A stretch of 64,000 nt of DNA. Source: Pachyseris speciosa. Lineage: Eukaryota; Cnidaria; Anthozoa; Scleractinia; Pachyseridae. The translations under genes were made by a program, and so were the position numbers. The stretch lies in the NCBI GenBank assembly GCA_016490735.1, contig JAEMWC010000342.1:492501-556500 (forward strand). The letters are read 5' to 3'. Shown here piece after piece: positions 45,177 to 58,000 of the stretch (positions are counted from its first letter, which is position 1; every line of letters begins with the position of its first letter). Under the pieces are notes generated by a model, which saw only the letters and a program-made list of their open reading frames with translations, did not search any database and had not been told where the DNA came from.

Positions 45177-46130
45177 CGTTAAGTGAATTTTCAAGTTCCT
45201 TTGATACTGCTTCGCTTTATCATTAAAATTTCCTAAACAGCGTCCTAGTTCAAGATTTCAACTTCTTTCAGTCCTTGAAAATAACGCCTGTGATTGCATG
45301 CAGAGAAGCGGATCAAATGAAAGCCACAATTAAATTGAGGTCTAAAAGCAAACCGCCTCAGTCATGTCAAAACCTTAGCAAATATACTCAAATCAGAATT
45401 ATTTCTATACGCGCCCACCTTTATTGCGGATGTCAGTGTTATTTATTTGAGAAAATTTTTTCTAGACATTTCATTTGTTGGGTGAAAGAATGTTTATTTA
45501 TTTTAATTTCGCAATCTCACTAAACTGAAGAAATAATCACGCACAATTTAATTAACGTCGGGCTGAAGATTAAGTTGTCGTGGAAACGAGAAAATATGAC
45601 TGCTTTTGATGAAAAATATCTGTATTAGTTGAGATTAATAATTATAGACCACAGGAAAGTGAATTATTCAAAGTCTGTTAAACGAGGAAAGTTTTTTCTT
45701 TGTAAATACTGATTCATTTACTCAGGTCCTATCGCCCTCGCTTTAAACCAGACCTGTGTTTGTTTTCTTCTATTCAAATTGTGAAAGTTTACTCAGTGAT
45801 ATTTTGTTCCCGTCTATGTCGATTCAGTAAGGTATATTATATATTCAGTAAGGTATATTGTCTGGCCTTGTGTCACGTATGCAGCCCAGTTGCTCAGTCA
45901 GAACACGAAATAAATTAACCTTAACCCACCATTTCTTATGAGCAAGTGTGCGGACCAAGCCGGGAAAACAAACACATTTTATGACAGCAGCAAGTGTGTG
46001 TGTGTGTTTTTTTTTATTTTGAGGTTAACGAATGACAGTTCCACTTGTTTCATACACATGACTTCGTGAAACGTCAGCTTAATATCTGCTATTTTGCAAT
46101 CTATTAGAGCGATTTTCAATTCGTTATGTT
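45177..46130. other. Intergenic, no gene seen
   Basis: This is the upstream flank of the GPCR. A short direct repeat (ATATTCAGTAAGGTATATT) lies near 45840 and a GT run near 45995. No coding signal was found. Confidence 0.4.
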
Positions 46131-46385
46131 AGAGCAGTTTTCAATTGAGTGTCGAAGGTAATTCGCGTTTTGCTTTGGTTTTGGCCAGGAAGACTCGCGC
46201 CTTTTTCTCAACCAATAAGAAGCAAAACCAAAACCAATCGCGACTTGCACGCGCGCATTTTCCCGCGCTTTTCGCCTGCTACATGTACTTGCTTCGTATT
46301 CTGATTGGTTAATTGCATTGTTTGTATCTGTTGTGATTGGTCAGAGTAATTACTTTGATTTTGGTTTTACGACACAATTGGAATG
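46131..46385. mobile_element. MITE family C, copy 1
   Basis: It starts AGAGCAGTTTTCAATTGAGT and carries internal lines CAAAACCAAAACCAATCGCG and GTGATTGGTCAGAGTAATT shared with 55929-56209. The right end is more decayed than in that copy. Confidence 0.65.
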
Positions 46386-48850
46386 GTGCACTGCATGCCC
46401 CGGATGTACATTTTATGGACATTGCGTGGCATTAAAGTCGTGACGATTCATTTATTACGTGACCTGGACACGCCTTCCAATTAGTTTCATGTACAACTTC
46501 TGTCACCCAACATTGTTCTATAGCTTTTACTGGGTACAGGACTACCCAGTAGGGGTAGGCACGAACTGGACTCCTAGGTCCCATGCACTGAGCTAACCGG
46601 TTGGCGGTTAGTTCTAAGATACATTTGCTCTGAGGTGATGAGCATCTTGCCAAACGAAAACAAAGGAAATTGGATACCTTGAAGAGTCACGTGATCACTT
46701 ATGTGACAGTTACCCCTCTAAACGAATTCTGATAACAAGTTTGAGCATTTGGCCAAGTTTCATGTTAAAATTGTAAAAACTTTCAGAGATTGACCCCACA
46801 AATATTTTAACTTTCATTTCAATAACCCACACATATTCTTGTTCTCGATGTTGAGCTATATCTAGCACGAAGATGAGGCTCTTGTGGGGGAATACATTGT
46901 TTACATCTGAAATTAAAAGATCCTCCGTTTAAACCTCGTGTGCACAAATAAGGTCTATTTTGAATTCCCATTTCAAAGAACAGATAAATTATTAATCTTA
47001 ATCTCATGCGCTTAATAAATATGAAATGAAAGTTTTTCAATGTTACATATCTCAACAGAAAATGACTTATCTGGTCTTGTTTTTTATGTGTCACAGAACG
47101 TATGGTAATTTCCAACCAAGAATATCCTGTAGTACGAGATGCCTTTTGCTAGACAAAATGTAATGTTGCCGATATGTGTTTTGTGATTTGTGTTTGTTTC
47201 CCTTGATTACAGAGAGTTATTGTGGGCACTATTTAGTAATAATTCTATGTAGGTGACGACTACATGCTGTTCGTAAAACGAAAATGTTATAAACTGGCGC
47301 TACAAACTTACAAAACACCAACATACCTAACCTTTTACCAAGATCGTAGAACCATCACTTTCCTTTCAGTTTCGCGATGGGAAGGAAAAAGAAGATGGAA
47401 TGTTTTACCCACATTTTTGCGACCTTATTATCACAGAAATCGTTTCTTCCGGAGAAAAAAGAGAGAACGAAAAATGAAAATTTGTTAAAATGAGATTATT
47501 AGCGACAATCAAATTCAAACAGCTCCGTTGTGTAATAGTAGAAGTGGAAATTTGGTCGCAAAATGTTACGGCGTATAGAAACAAACATAAATAAAGTTCT
47601 GTGGCCGACCGCGACAAGTTGAAAGACTTATCAAGTCAGTTTTTTTGCATACTCTGAAGACCAATATCAACCGCAGATTCAACTAAAGATGAGCGCCCTG
47701 CGTTGAAATGCCAAATGTTATTGAAATATTATTTCGATTTGCATTTGTACGCCTTGACGTTATTGAAAGCATACAGCGAAGTATAACTGTGTTTTTAGTT
47801 ACAGCTCCATTGGAACTCTGCAATCAAAGACCTGGATAAATGGGATGGATGTAATACAACAATACGAGGGCGATATATTTCAAGTTCTTCCATGCAGTGC
47901 CAAAACAAGTTCAATGTTTTAGAAACATTTCTTTAGGGAAAAAGCGAGGCCGCTTTTTGGATTTAATTTGATGAATGAATAAGTTATCATTTCAGTGATT
48001 TTATAACCGATGAGACACAGAACAAGACAACTGGGGCTGCTTCATACTTACAGTAATTTCACTCGTAGGCCGCCTTACGCCGGGGGAGAGAATCAGAATC
48101 AAAGCTTTCTGCGGATCTAACGAGGTAAATTATAATTATCAGAAAGGATTTTGCAATGCCATTCCCAACAACTGGTTGTCGACGGATCGAATCGGCCTGC
48201 TGCTTGTCGTGTGCTGACAACTACGATATTTAACCTTAACTTCGTTGGAACTTTGTAGCTGTATAAGAAAGATTTCTACGACAACATTAACTGCGGGTTT
48301 CAGTTTTATTGATCAGGTAAGCTGCTATACACTAAGAAATAATATCGCCGTATGTCGTTTAATTTCTTATTTTGGAGATGATTCCAAACTGAGCAAAATT
48401 GATATAGTAATGATTGAAACACTTTAATCTGGTATATAGCAAACTGGAAAGACAAATTTGGATATAGTAATGTTATTTTTGGAGTTTTGGTAAATAAGCT
48501 CCTGAATTCAAAAACGAAAAAACAGTCCCATTTTTAGAATTAAGAGATTTGTTAATTAGTTATCGAAGTAACAGCAATGCAATGTTTATTTTCCTAAAAA
48601 AATTGATCTGTTTTGTTGTTATGAATTTGGATGAATTATTGGTTATTTAGTTAAATATGGACCACGAAAAGACTGATAGGGACTACACATCATGCTCTGT
48701 TAATTGACTGAATTAGATGAAAAGCCGGGAATGTTTATTTTAGAAAACATTTCCATTTCTATCGACTGTATCTTTATTTTTATCACGAGCACTGAATGTG
48801 GAAACACTGAGAGAGTACAGCAAAGCGAGAAATCAGCCTCGAAAGGGCAG
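46386..48850. other. Intergenic, no gene seen
   Basis: AT-rich, with only short open frames lacking motifs or splice context. Confidence 0.4.
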
Positions 48851-49178
48851 TTAAGCCACGGCTAAACTAGCGATTTCTTGCTTGCAATGGTGATACAATT
48901 TTTTTCTTAATTGTCGCGTCGCCAGCGCGCAGTCAAAATCACCCGTGTAGCCACCCTCGCACAGATGATGCGGCAGCTCAAAAAACGCAGAAAAAGAATC
49001 GCGAAAAATTAAACTCATTCCATTTCTCGCGATGTTTTTCTTGCGACTTTTGACCTGCTGCGTTTCCAGTTCAAAGGTGACTACACTTGCGATTTTCATC
49101 GAGCGTGGCGACGCGAAAAAATTGAAAAAATCGCATCACCAGCGCGAGCGAAAAATCGACCGTGTAGCCGCGGCTTTA
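48851..49178. mobile_element. MITE with TTAAGCCACGGCTA termini
   Basis: The left TTAAGCCACGGCTA and right TAGCCGCGGCTTTA are inverted repeats (12 of 14). The body holds further inverted stretches around TCGCGTCGCCAGCGCG and GCGTGGCGACGCGA. Confidence 0.65.
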
Positions 49179-49712
49179 GACTTATCTAATCAATCTTTTC
49201 TGAAACTGGTAAAACATTATCAACAAATTAGTTATATTTAAGAGGTGTAGATAAAGGCCGACATTCAAAGATAAGTCGAACGTGATCATGATTTTATAGC
49301 TCAATGAGATAAATGAGATATTTATAATACGTAGATCTGTATATGTAAGTTTTTAAAATTCATGCTGAACTTTTTTTATAGCCAAGTTGAAAAGGCTCCA
49401 TTAATTTCTTATTATTGGTTGATGGATCCGAAGGTTGAAGAGTTTTTTGACCAGTTGCCTATTTCATCCCAACTTATTTATCTTAAACTGTATTTAAAGC
49501 ATAAGCTAAATAATTGTTCATAAAAATAACTTACGACGTTCTTCGCAACTCAAAGCTGTTTTTAGATTTAACATTAGGAACTAGATTTTAATTCCGCTGT
49601 TTGATATTTAAAGGTTGCTAAGGCAGCATTTTTTAGATCTTTATTCGTGAGCACTTTGCTGATGTTTCCTCTCCCATAGGGACGGTTACAAAGTTTTTTT
49701 TATTTCTCCAAA

Positions 49713-49937
49713 GGCCCGTTTCTCGAAGCTCCCGGTAATTACCGAGCCCGTTAAGCTGTTTTGTTTTCCATTCCAGGTATGAGTTTCAAACGTTTTAAAA
49801 ATTATGCAGTAAAGAAAACATCTAAAGAAACGAAATGGCCTTCATTAGAGGTCAGAACACACCTACTTTTCTTGAGATTTTGAAATATGGTTTCGGGCCC
49901 GCTATGTTACCGCGGGGCTTTAGAGAAACGCGCCCCA
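49713..49937. mobile_element. MITE with GGCCCGTTTCTCGAA termini
   Basis: The left end GGCCCGTTTCTCGAAG and right end TTTAGAGAAACGCGCC are inverted. A second inner pair (GGTAATTACC and GGGCCCG) is present. Related fragments appear at about 59600-59650 and 63770-63850. Confidence 0.6.
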
Positions 49938-51815
49938 GGTTTGTTTTCATCATCAGCTTTATATTTCCCTAGGATTTTGGTCGATTGTGAACAGTTATAA
50001 CTCTGATCAATATTCGAGATTTTGACGGCTAATGCGTCGATTATGACACATTTGCGGAATTACCCCTCAGGCTGTAGTGGCCTATAACAGCCTTATAATG
50101 AAAAATTTCAATTTAACACGAAAACTTCTCATCAAACTGTGTTGATTACTGACCTGACCTTCATATTAAGTGCAAACTGATTAGAGTATTAATGACAGTG
50201 ACTGACGCCTTATTTGACCTTTAAAATGGCCTCATGTTAAATCAGATGAGTGACAACTCAAAAGTATTTCAATTCCGGGGGACAACACAATGATTTACCT
50301 AATACATTGACAGAAAGTATATGCATGCCTTTTTTTTCAGAAAAAGTCTCAACTGACACGTGGAAAGTGTCAGTGACAAACTGCAGTCTCTGATTTTACA
50401 TCAACGTCAAATAGCAAGTCTGAATATCAATTTCTTGTAAAGGATTAATGCTCCGAAAGTGACTGCTAGAATTAATAATTAGAATTGTCTAGAAAATTTA
50501 AAAAGTAAGCACCGTGTACAGTTGGACTCTAAATTTGGTGCCAAGCCACAACAGGTGATAAAATTCAGTGCGGTGAAAAGCATTAATAATGAGAAATAAA
50601 CAACACTGGATTACGAAATTAGCAAGGAAAAATGTCATCTTCTGAATTTTCCTTAAGAAACCCAAGCAAATAAGAATCTCAAACAAGCACTGAAAGAGAT
50701 TTAATTTAATATTTCGTTCGCGTTTTAAAAGTAATTTTGTTTACTTACAGGTTGGTAATGACCCGTCTCGTGTGAGGGGTACCTTATCAATTATTTATAA
50801 AATTAATTTTCAAGTGCATGTGTAATTTGCGTGGATTAATTTCCTCACTTCAAAGCTTTTTTGCAGAAGAAGCAGATGTCCGTTAAATCCCGCAGCAATT
50901 AAGCCTGATCAATGAATGAAGAATATTTGGTCGCGGCGATGAACATAGCGTGCTTTAGTTGATTTCAGTTGAGAAGAAAACAATTTGTGGGCGAAACTAA
51001 CATGTATCAAGAGGTAGGTACGGTATATATAAAAATAACCAGTTTTTCACCAAATACGAAATACTTCTTGAAGAAAATAGATCGAATTTTTGGTGGAGTT
51101 AGGATTGTAGTTATAACGGTAAAATTAAAACGTGGTTTGCAGCCTTTAGCAAATTACTCAAATGTTGAGGGATTTTTATCTTAGTCAGCACTAAGGTTGG
51201 CCATCTTGTTAACTTAGCCGAAGGCTCGAAAGTTGTTCACACTTCGGCAGCGCCAAACCCACTGCAATCGCAAGAACAAGCTAAGTTCATCTAGAACGCA
51301 AGCGCAAACCGTTGCGCAATGAATACCATGTACGAATACCGTAAAAGCTCCATTAAGCCCGGGGGGGCTTATTTAATTTCAGGCCTCACTAACGGGGCTG
51401 ATTAGAGAGGAAGGCTTATTTCAAATCTTTAACACGCTGTTTTTGTCTCAAAATAGTTTTTGTACATAACTCAAACAACTTCAGTGAAACTTTAGTATTT
51501 AATTGTTTGAGTGTATATTTAATTGTTTAAAAGCAAACCAGCTGGGCCGCGTGAAGTGGATTTCGTAAGAGCGAATGGGAGGGAAGAACGGGGAGGGGGG
51601 GGGGGGGGAAGTTGGAAGCTGGTACAATGCAATAGAGCCGGTGAGGAGAATTTCCCGGGGGTATCGTTCGCTCTTAATTAGAAGAGTACATTTGGAATTC
51701 TGCCATTAAGAGTCTCTTTTAAAAGAGCAATGGGCTTACAACCAGGAATGTGTTTCTTTTTTATTTATTTATTTTTTTACAGATGCAAAGCAAGCATGGC
51801 TGATTATTGAGTATC
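49938..51815. other. Upstream flank of the Cys-loop receptor, no gene seen
   Basis: Contents are a G-homopolymer at 51594-51608 and a CCGTAAAAGCTCC...AAGCCCGGGGGGGCTTA stretch at 51340-51370 that looks like another MITE end. A TTTTTTTACAG at about 51773-51782 could be the acceptor of a 5' UTR exon just before the ATG at 51816. Confidence 0.4.
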
Positions 51816-51969
51816 ATGGAAGTGTCGTCTTGTTCAACATGTGCAGGGATATTCATCTTGGTTCTTCAACTCCTACGGAAAGCAGAGGCGCACGCTTTGA
51901 CAATGTAAATATACAGTAAACGTCTGTAAAATCTTTATAAATCCACAACCTTCCATTTTCATCCTCTAA

Positions 51970-52015
<46 letters not shown>

Positions 52016-55000
52016 CAATATTGAGCCTAATATTGGCCAACATTTCAAAAACAGGTCAAAGGTTATGTTTGATGAGATTTCAGACCTTTTAGCTGCCCAC
52101 CTCACTTGTAAACTCACTGGGCCGTAAAAGGCTTCTTCCAGTTCCATATTTCAACTGAAACCAAAGAGTTAGAATGCCTACACCGTCCGACAGATAGTAA
52201 CATGCAATAAACACGGTATGATTTCATAACCCCAAATACTTTTTCCTCAAGACTTTGCACCTATTCCAACAACAATTTGCTTTTATTATTTGCAGTTGTG
52301 AACTTTTTTATGGGCTTGCTTCAAAACTTACGATAATCTAGGCATCATTTGGTGCACGACCGTGTCAGAAGTGGCGCGGGTCTATTCCTCATTTTACGTC
52401 ACAAACCCTTTACATGCATGTTTATAAAGACTGAATGGAATCCTGAAATCAGTTTCTGACGACAAATCAGGAATAGACCCTAGTCCCTCACTAGCTCAAT
52501 CGTGTGACAGATGATACCTAGATTCCGCAACTTTTACAGCCTATAAAAAGTCAAGATTGGTTAAGAAAAGGCGCAAAAAATGTGAAAAGCGTTTCGAAAA
52601 AGTGTTAAGATATATTTTATCGAAAAAAAAAAATTCAGGATTATATCCGAGCCAAAGATAAGACGTTCTTATAAAAAGAATTCATTTCGGTTAATTAACC
52701 TTTGACAAGCTTAGTACCTACTTTGCAATCTCAGGTATCCGGAGTACTGTTACCAAGACAACAAGAGCCCGTCGCAATATCAGCGTATGAGAAATGATTC
52801 ATGGAGAACCACATCACTGGCGGAGCTTCTTCAGCAAATGCTACAGTGCTATGATCCACGAGTTCGGGTTGAAACACTTGAAGGTATCCATAAGTTGAAA
52901 CGTTTACTTAGACCCTAAGACCCACGGATCAATTTCTTTCTTGAGTTACATCTGTTAAAAGTACAGCGTCACGAATCTCGCGTGTATACAGTAACGATAC
53001 TGACATCAACTTGACTAAGCATAAATCTTCGATTATAAGCGCCATCCATATGGCACGGAATAAACAAACAAATCTACTATACTACTGTACTATCGAATGT
53101 ACGCGCACGGTTGTTTGAGTCCAATTTAATATAGCTTTGCGACTTTCAAAGGCAAGGGAAATGAAAGAGCCCGTCACGAGTTTTTATTGGTTTTCAAGCA
53201 TATTTTTTTGAGTTACATTCTATGGAGAATACTGAATTAAAAAAATTGAAAAACAAACGACACCTTCTTCCCTTGTAGCTCCTTGTTTCTCGGCTTTTTT
53301 CTGCAACTCCCCGCCCCCGCCCCATCAAGTGTTGACATTCTTGTTCAGAACGTTCCCTTGTGTACATTCATGTAAGTAAAGTCTGTGAAAAATAACGAAA
53401 GCGTTACTCACTTTGGATAACTTTTTTGTTGATTTAGGGAGCAAACCTACGATAGTAACAGTGAATTTGTACATTCTGTCAATTGGGAATTTCCAAGTGC
53501 GAGACATGGTAAGAATGTGTAAGAATTAAAGCACAGAAACGTGATATGATATAATTTCCTCCGTGTAACTCTAAATATACATTACAACTTTGCCAAAGCT
53601 ATAGCGATCTCACTCCAGTTGGTTTTAAAATCTGTAATAGAGTACTTGACTAGTAAGGTGAAAAAAAAAAAAACAACAACAACAACAACAACAATATTAA
53701 ATAGTTTGACATGGCATCAGTAAACAATAGAACGCAACGGACCGTCGATGTCTCGGCGATGTTGAAGGAAACCTTTTTTTCTTTTTTTAACAAATCAGAG
53801 ATCCAAATGAATTGCCGCACTATTTAGCCCATGGCAAGAAATGAGGGACATGAGGGGGCGGAGTCACCTCAGAGCAGTCTAGAGAGCTGTCAATTACTTT
53901 CTTTCTTTGGCGAGATGCTATTGGATGATCGTTGCTATAGAAATTTGGAAGGCGTTTCAAAATTAAAAAAAAAAAAGATGGCGGCCCTGTCGAGTAATCT
54001 GCGGTTGTCTGCGACAGCAAAGAAATAAAGATGATAAAGACCGTTTGTTATCTGGAAAATTTCCACTAATAAATAAACCGATTTTTTGCTGTTTAGGTGA
54101 AATATCGGACATTCTTGGCGTATGAAATTTTATTGTACTTCGAACGATCACGGCTAATTGATAATTTGATTTCCTCCTGTTAATTTTCCCGCAAGGAATT
54201 GTTGTCATTCTCAGTCTTTTACCGAGGATTTCTATCCGTAAAAAGCCTAGGAAAGAGAAGAATGATATAACAAAATGGCCGGCGATACTTCGAACTTGCG
54301 AAAACTTGGAACTTGCAAAATGTTCACAGCACTCATGGCGCTTCTATGTAGACTTTCCTTCATCCAAGTAGACTAGAAAAACAGTTCCATCGACGTGAAC
54401 GAAATTGTTTTGGAACAATATTTCTGATTGATACCAGGGAATTCGTTCTCGCACGGGCTTGCAAAGTTAGAATTTTCGAAGACGATTCAGCTAGAAAAGG
54501 CATTCCGCTATACTTTTCTTTAATACCAAAGAAGAAAGCTCAACTTCAAAGTTCAAAACCGTGGCGGATAAAGTTGGAAAGTAACTAATTATTGTGTCAA
54601 AGAACGACTATCGATGTCAAAAAACAGGATCAGATTGATACCAGTGGAAAGTCAAAAGCTTATAGAGGTATGTCAAAAAATTTAATTTTCTTCACTCAAG
54701 TCTCTCTATTTATGCCCGCCATGTTTTTAGCGTGATTTTTCTCATTCTCGTCCCCACAGCCACTCGTCTTATAATGTAGTTGACGAGTGGCTCTGGGCGC
54801 GCCAAAAAATTCGAATTTTTTCATTGGCTGATAACGCACTTCCTGTCATACTCGTCCCCAGAGCCACTCGTTTGCACTTACCGTTACGGGTGATATTTAT
54901 TTTGCACAAATCAACAAGGGAATTTCACATTCTCGTCAATTGGTCGAATTACGTCTTGGTTACCTTGCTTACAAACCTTCAAGCCAACACTTAGTGCCAT

Positions 55001-58000
55001 CAACTTTTCAATTTGGTCGGAAATAAGCGCATTCAGTGGCGAAACTACAAGAACACAACTGCTTTCAACCGTATCAAGATCGATGGTCCACCACGAACGA
55101 GAGAAGCTGGAATATCAACGATTTTCGAAACCCCGCGGGCAAAATACACGGCCAGTCTCGTTTATGTACACCTACTGCATGCAAGGCAGCTTGTTGTTCT
55201 GGTAAATTTTCTAATTTCAATGAAAGTAGTCTCTTTCAAAGCGTCGCCGAACCAGCTTTCAAGCCAGTCATCATAAACCAAAGCTGGACTGTCACTCCCT
55301 CCCTGAGGATACATTATCTGAGCATGAGAAAATAAATTCTTGGCTATTTGACATGCGCTACCGGATGTCCGTGATTTACGGACATCCGGTAATTGCTGCT
55401 ACCAGAGCCCTTCGTTTCTCCGACCACGTGACCAAAAGAAACGGAGGCTCTGGGGACGAGAATGGATTTTTCTAAGTGTCGCTACAAACTGCGCACGCGT
55501 GTCCCTCATTTCTTGCCATGGGTAGACCTGCATGGAAGCATCCGTAAACGGTCTAAAAATGGTTCTTGAAAATATTAGCTCTCCATTAAATTCAAAGCGA
55601 TCTTTCGTTTAAAACCCCTGATTTACTGTAATCTTCGTTCATTTGTTTTGTCGATAACAACTAACAAATTTTCGGTTCAAACTTTTGTCCATCCCAGGAT
55701 TTTCAGCTGTCATTCTACTTCAGGCAGCAATGGCAAGATTCTCGGCTGGCATACGGTGATCACTACCCCGAAGATCAGATCGAGCTGGGTGGAGGGATTC
55801 TCGAGCAGTTGTGGCTTCCCAAGACTTATTTTGTCAACAAGAAAGGATCCAGTGATAGCGAGGATTCAAATTTCTTTGTGCGAATTTTTCGCAATGGAAC
55901 GTTGCTTGTTATCACTAAGTAAGTTTACAGCGGTTTTCAATTGAGTGTCGATAGTAATTCTGGTTTTAATTTGGTTTTGCATTGCTTGGTTCTGTGATTG
56001 GCCAGCAAAACTCGCGCCACTTTCTCAATCAATGAGAATCAAAACCAAAACCAATCGCGACTTGCATGCGCGCATTTTCCCGCGCTTTACTCCGGCTACA
56101 TGTAATTGCTTCGCATTCTGATTGGCTCATTGCACTGCTTACTTCTGTTGTGATTGGTCAGAGTAATTGCTTTGGTTTTGGTTTTACGACACTCAAAATG
56201 AAAACTGCTCTATCAGTTAATCAAGAGGTTTCTGCAGGTCTTATGATTTAGCGCTTTCAACTCATGTAGGGATAAAATACGAATTTGACTCAAGGACTAT
56301 TTTCAGTCACTATAAGGTATAATTCTTTCTTTTCTTCATTCTCTCGATAAATAAAACACTTCTTTTCTACTCTCTTGATCCTATACTTCTATCTATTCTA
56401 GCACCATTGACCTATGCCATATAAGACCCTGGCTATGGGTTTTCACTGTATCTTTTTCTATTTTGTGCCACTGGTTGTTAATAATACCAGTTCAATGAAT
56501 GACTATTGCTCGTTAAAACATTCCATTTTACCATCTGCAAGGCCTTTTAGGAAAAATACTCCACATTTCAGCTGTCAATGGCTTGATCAGTGGCCGATTA
56601 CAAAACCCGGTAGAACAACTGGATAGTTTTATCCACCAACTCGCAAACTGACGGAGGAAAGCCGTTGAAAAAAGACCTTTTAAAAAATTCTCCGAGGGTT
56701 CTCGAAGAATCGTGGACATGAGCTGTGTTACTGTTTGTCTTCTTTTGGAATGTAAATTTTCTCAAATTGGGGCTGAATATCATTCAGGCTAAGTTAAGTC
56801 GAGCCAGGGGCTGGTCAGAGGTCTCATGCGGGAGCACCCTCAGGAAATTTTTCAAGAAATTCTGCTTTGCCTGCCATTGCTAACTTTTTCGATCGCTACT
56901 CCTGTTGCGGGACAGATTTAGCAGGCTGTGTCTTCTCAGGATCACTTCTTTTATTCTGCGTACGCACTTCAACACTCTCAGTGCCGTGGCCGGCAGCCAA
57001 CTCTCGCTAAACTACACAAAACTAGCGATTAAGTACGCTCGCTCTGAGCTGTGATTAGCTGATTACTCGTTACTTTCGTAGAACAGTGGACAAAGGGACA
57101 AACAAACTTAAGGCGGGTGAATACGTGCCCCGAGTGTTGAGCTAGAATAAGTTGATCAAGCGATTGTAACCAACTTTACAAGGTTCACTTTAGTAAGATA
57201 CTTTTGAAACTGTAAAGTTTGTGTGCCATATGAAACTATAGTTTCATGCTACAGAGCTTGAAAATTACACATGGACGTGATCCTAAATTTATCAGCAAGG
57301 CATGCAGAAAAGCTTGTGGTAACACTTGCGGTAAATACTTTGGCTAAGCTAAATTCACTTTAATTGAAATATTCGATAAACTAATAGCTACGGAAACCAA
57401 AGTTTCCGCGGTCCTTTACACGAGAAAGTTATTGTTATAGATAGCCATGCTCACATGGACAAACTTGCAATTCTTATCAAAACAACAGCCACAAGTCCTT
57501 GTGCTTCTAACGACAACGGCGGAAATTCGGCTTTTGCCGAAAGCAACTTACTCGTGAGAGAGTTACAACAATTATCTGAGTGGGTTAAAATAACCGGAGG
57601 TTGTTTGTTTCAAACACATTAAGCTGGTTTGCACGTACAATAAATGAAATTGAATACATTGTCGTAAATGTTGTAAAATATGCTTCAACACATCACTGAG
57701 TTTTCTCATTTTTCTATCTTTAGAAATACGCTTACAATGGACTGTTACATGGACCTGAGAAATTTTCCATTTGATGTTCAAAAGTGTGATTTGGCGATAG
57801 AGAGCTGTAAGTAGTGACACATGACTTTTCTGCTAAGAAGAAGAAGAGTTGAGGTGTTCTAGCTGGTTTCACGAACCAGCTCCGTGTGGAACCCAGCCAT
57901 TTCACAGTCAACCGATGAATTGCTAAAAATAAAACCCCTCCCTATAATAATAATTTAATAATTAATTTTATGAATTTCAGTATAGCGCATTTCCGTTATG

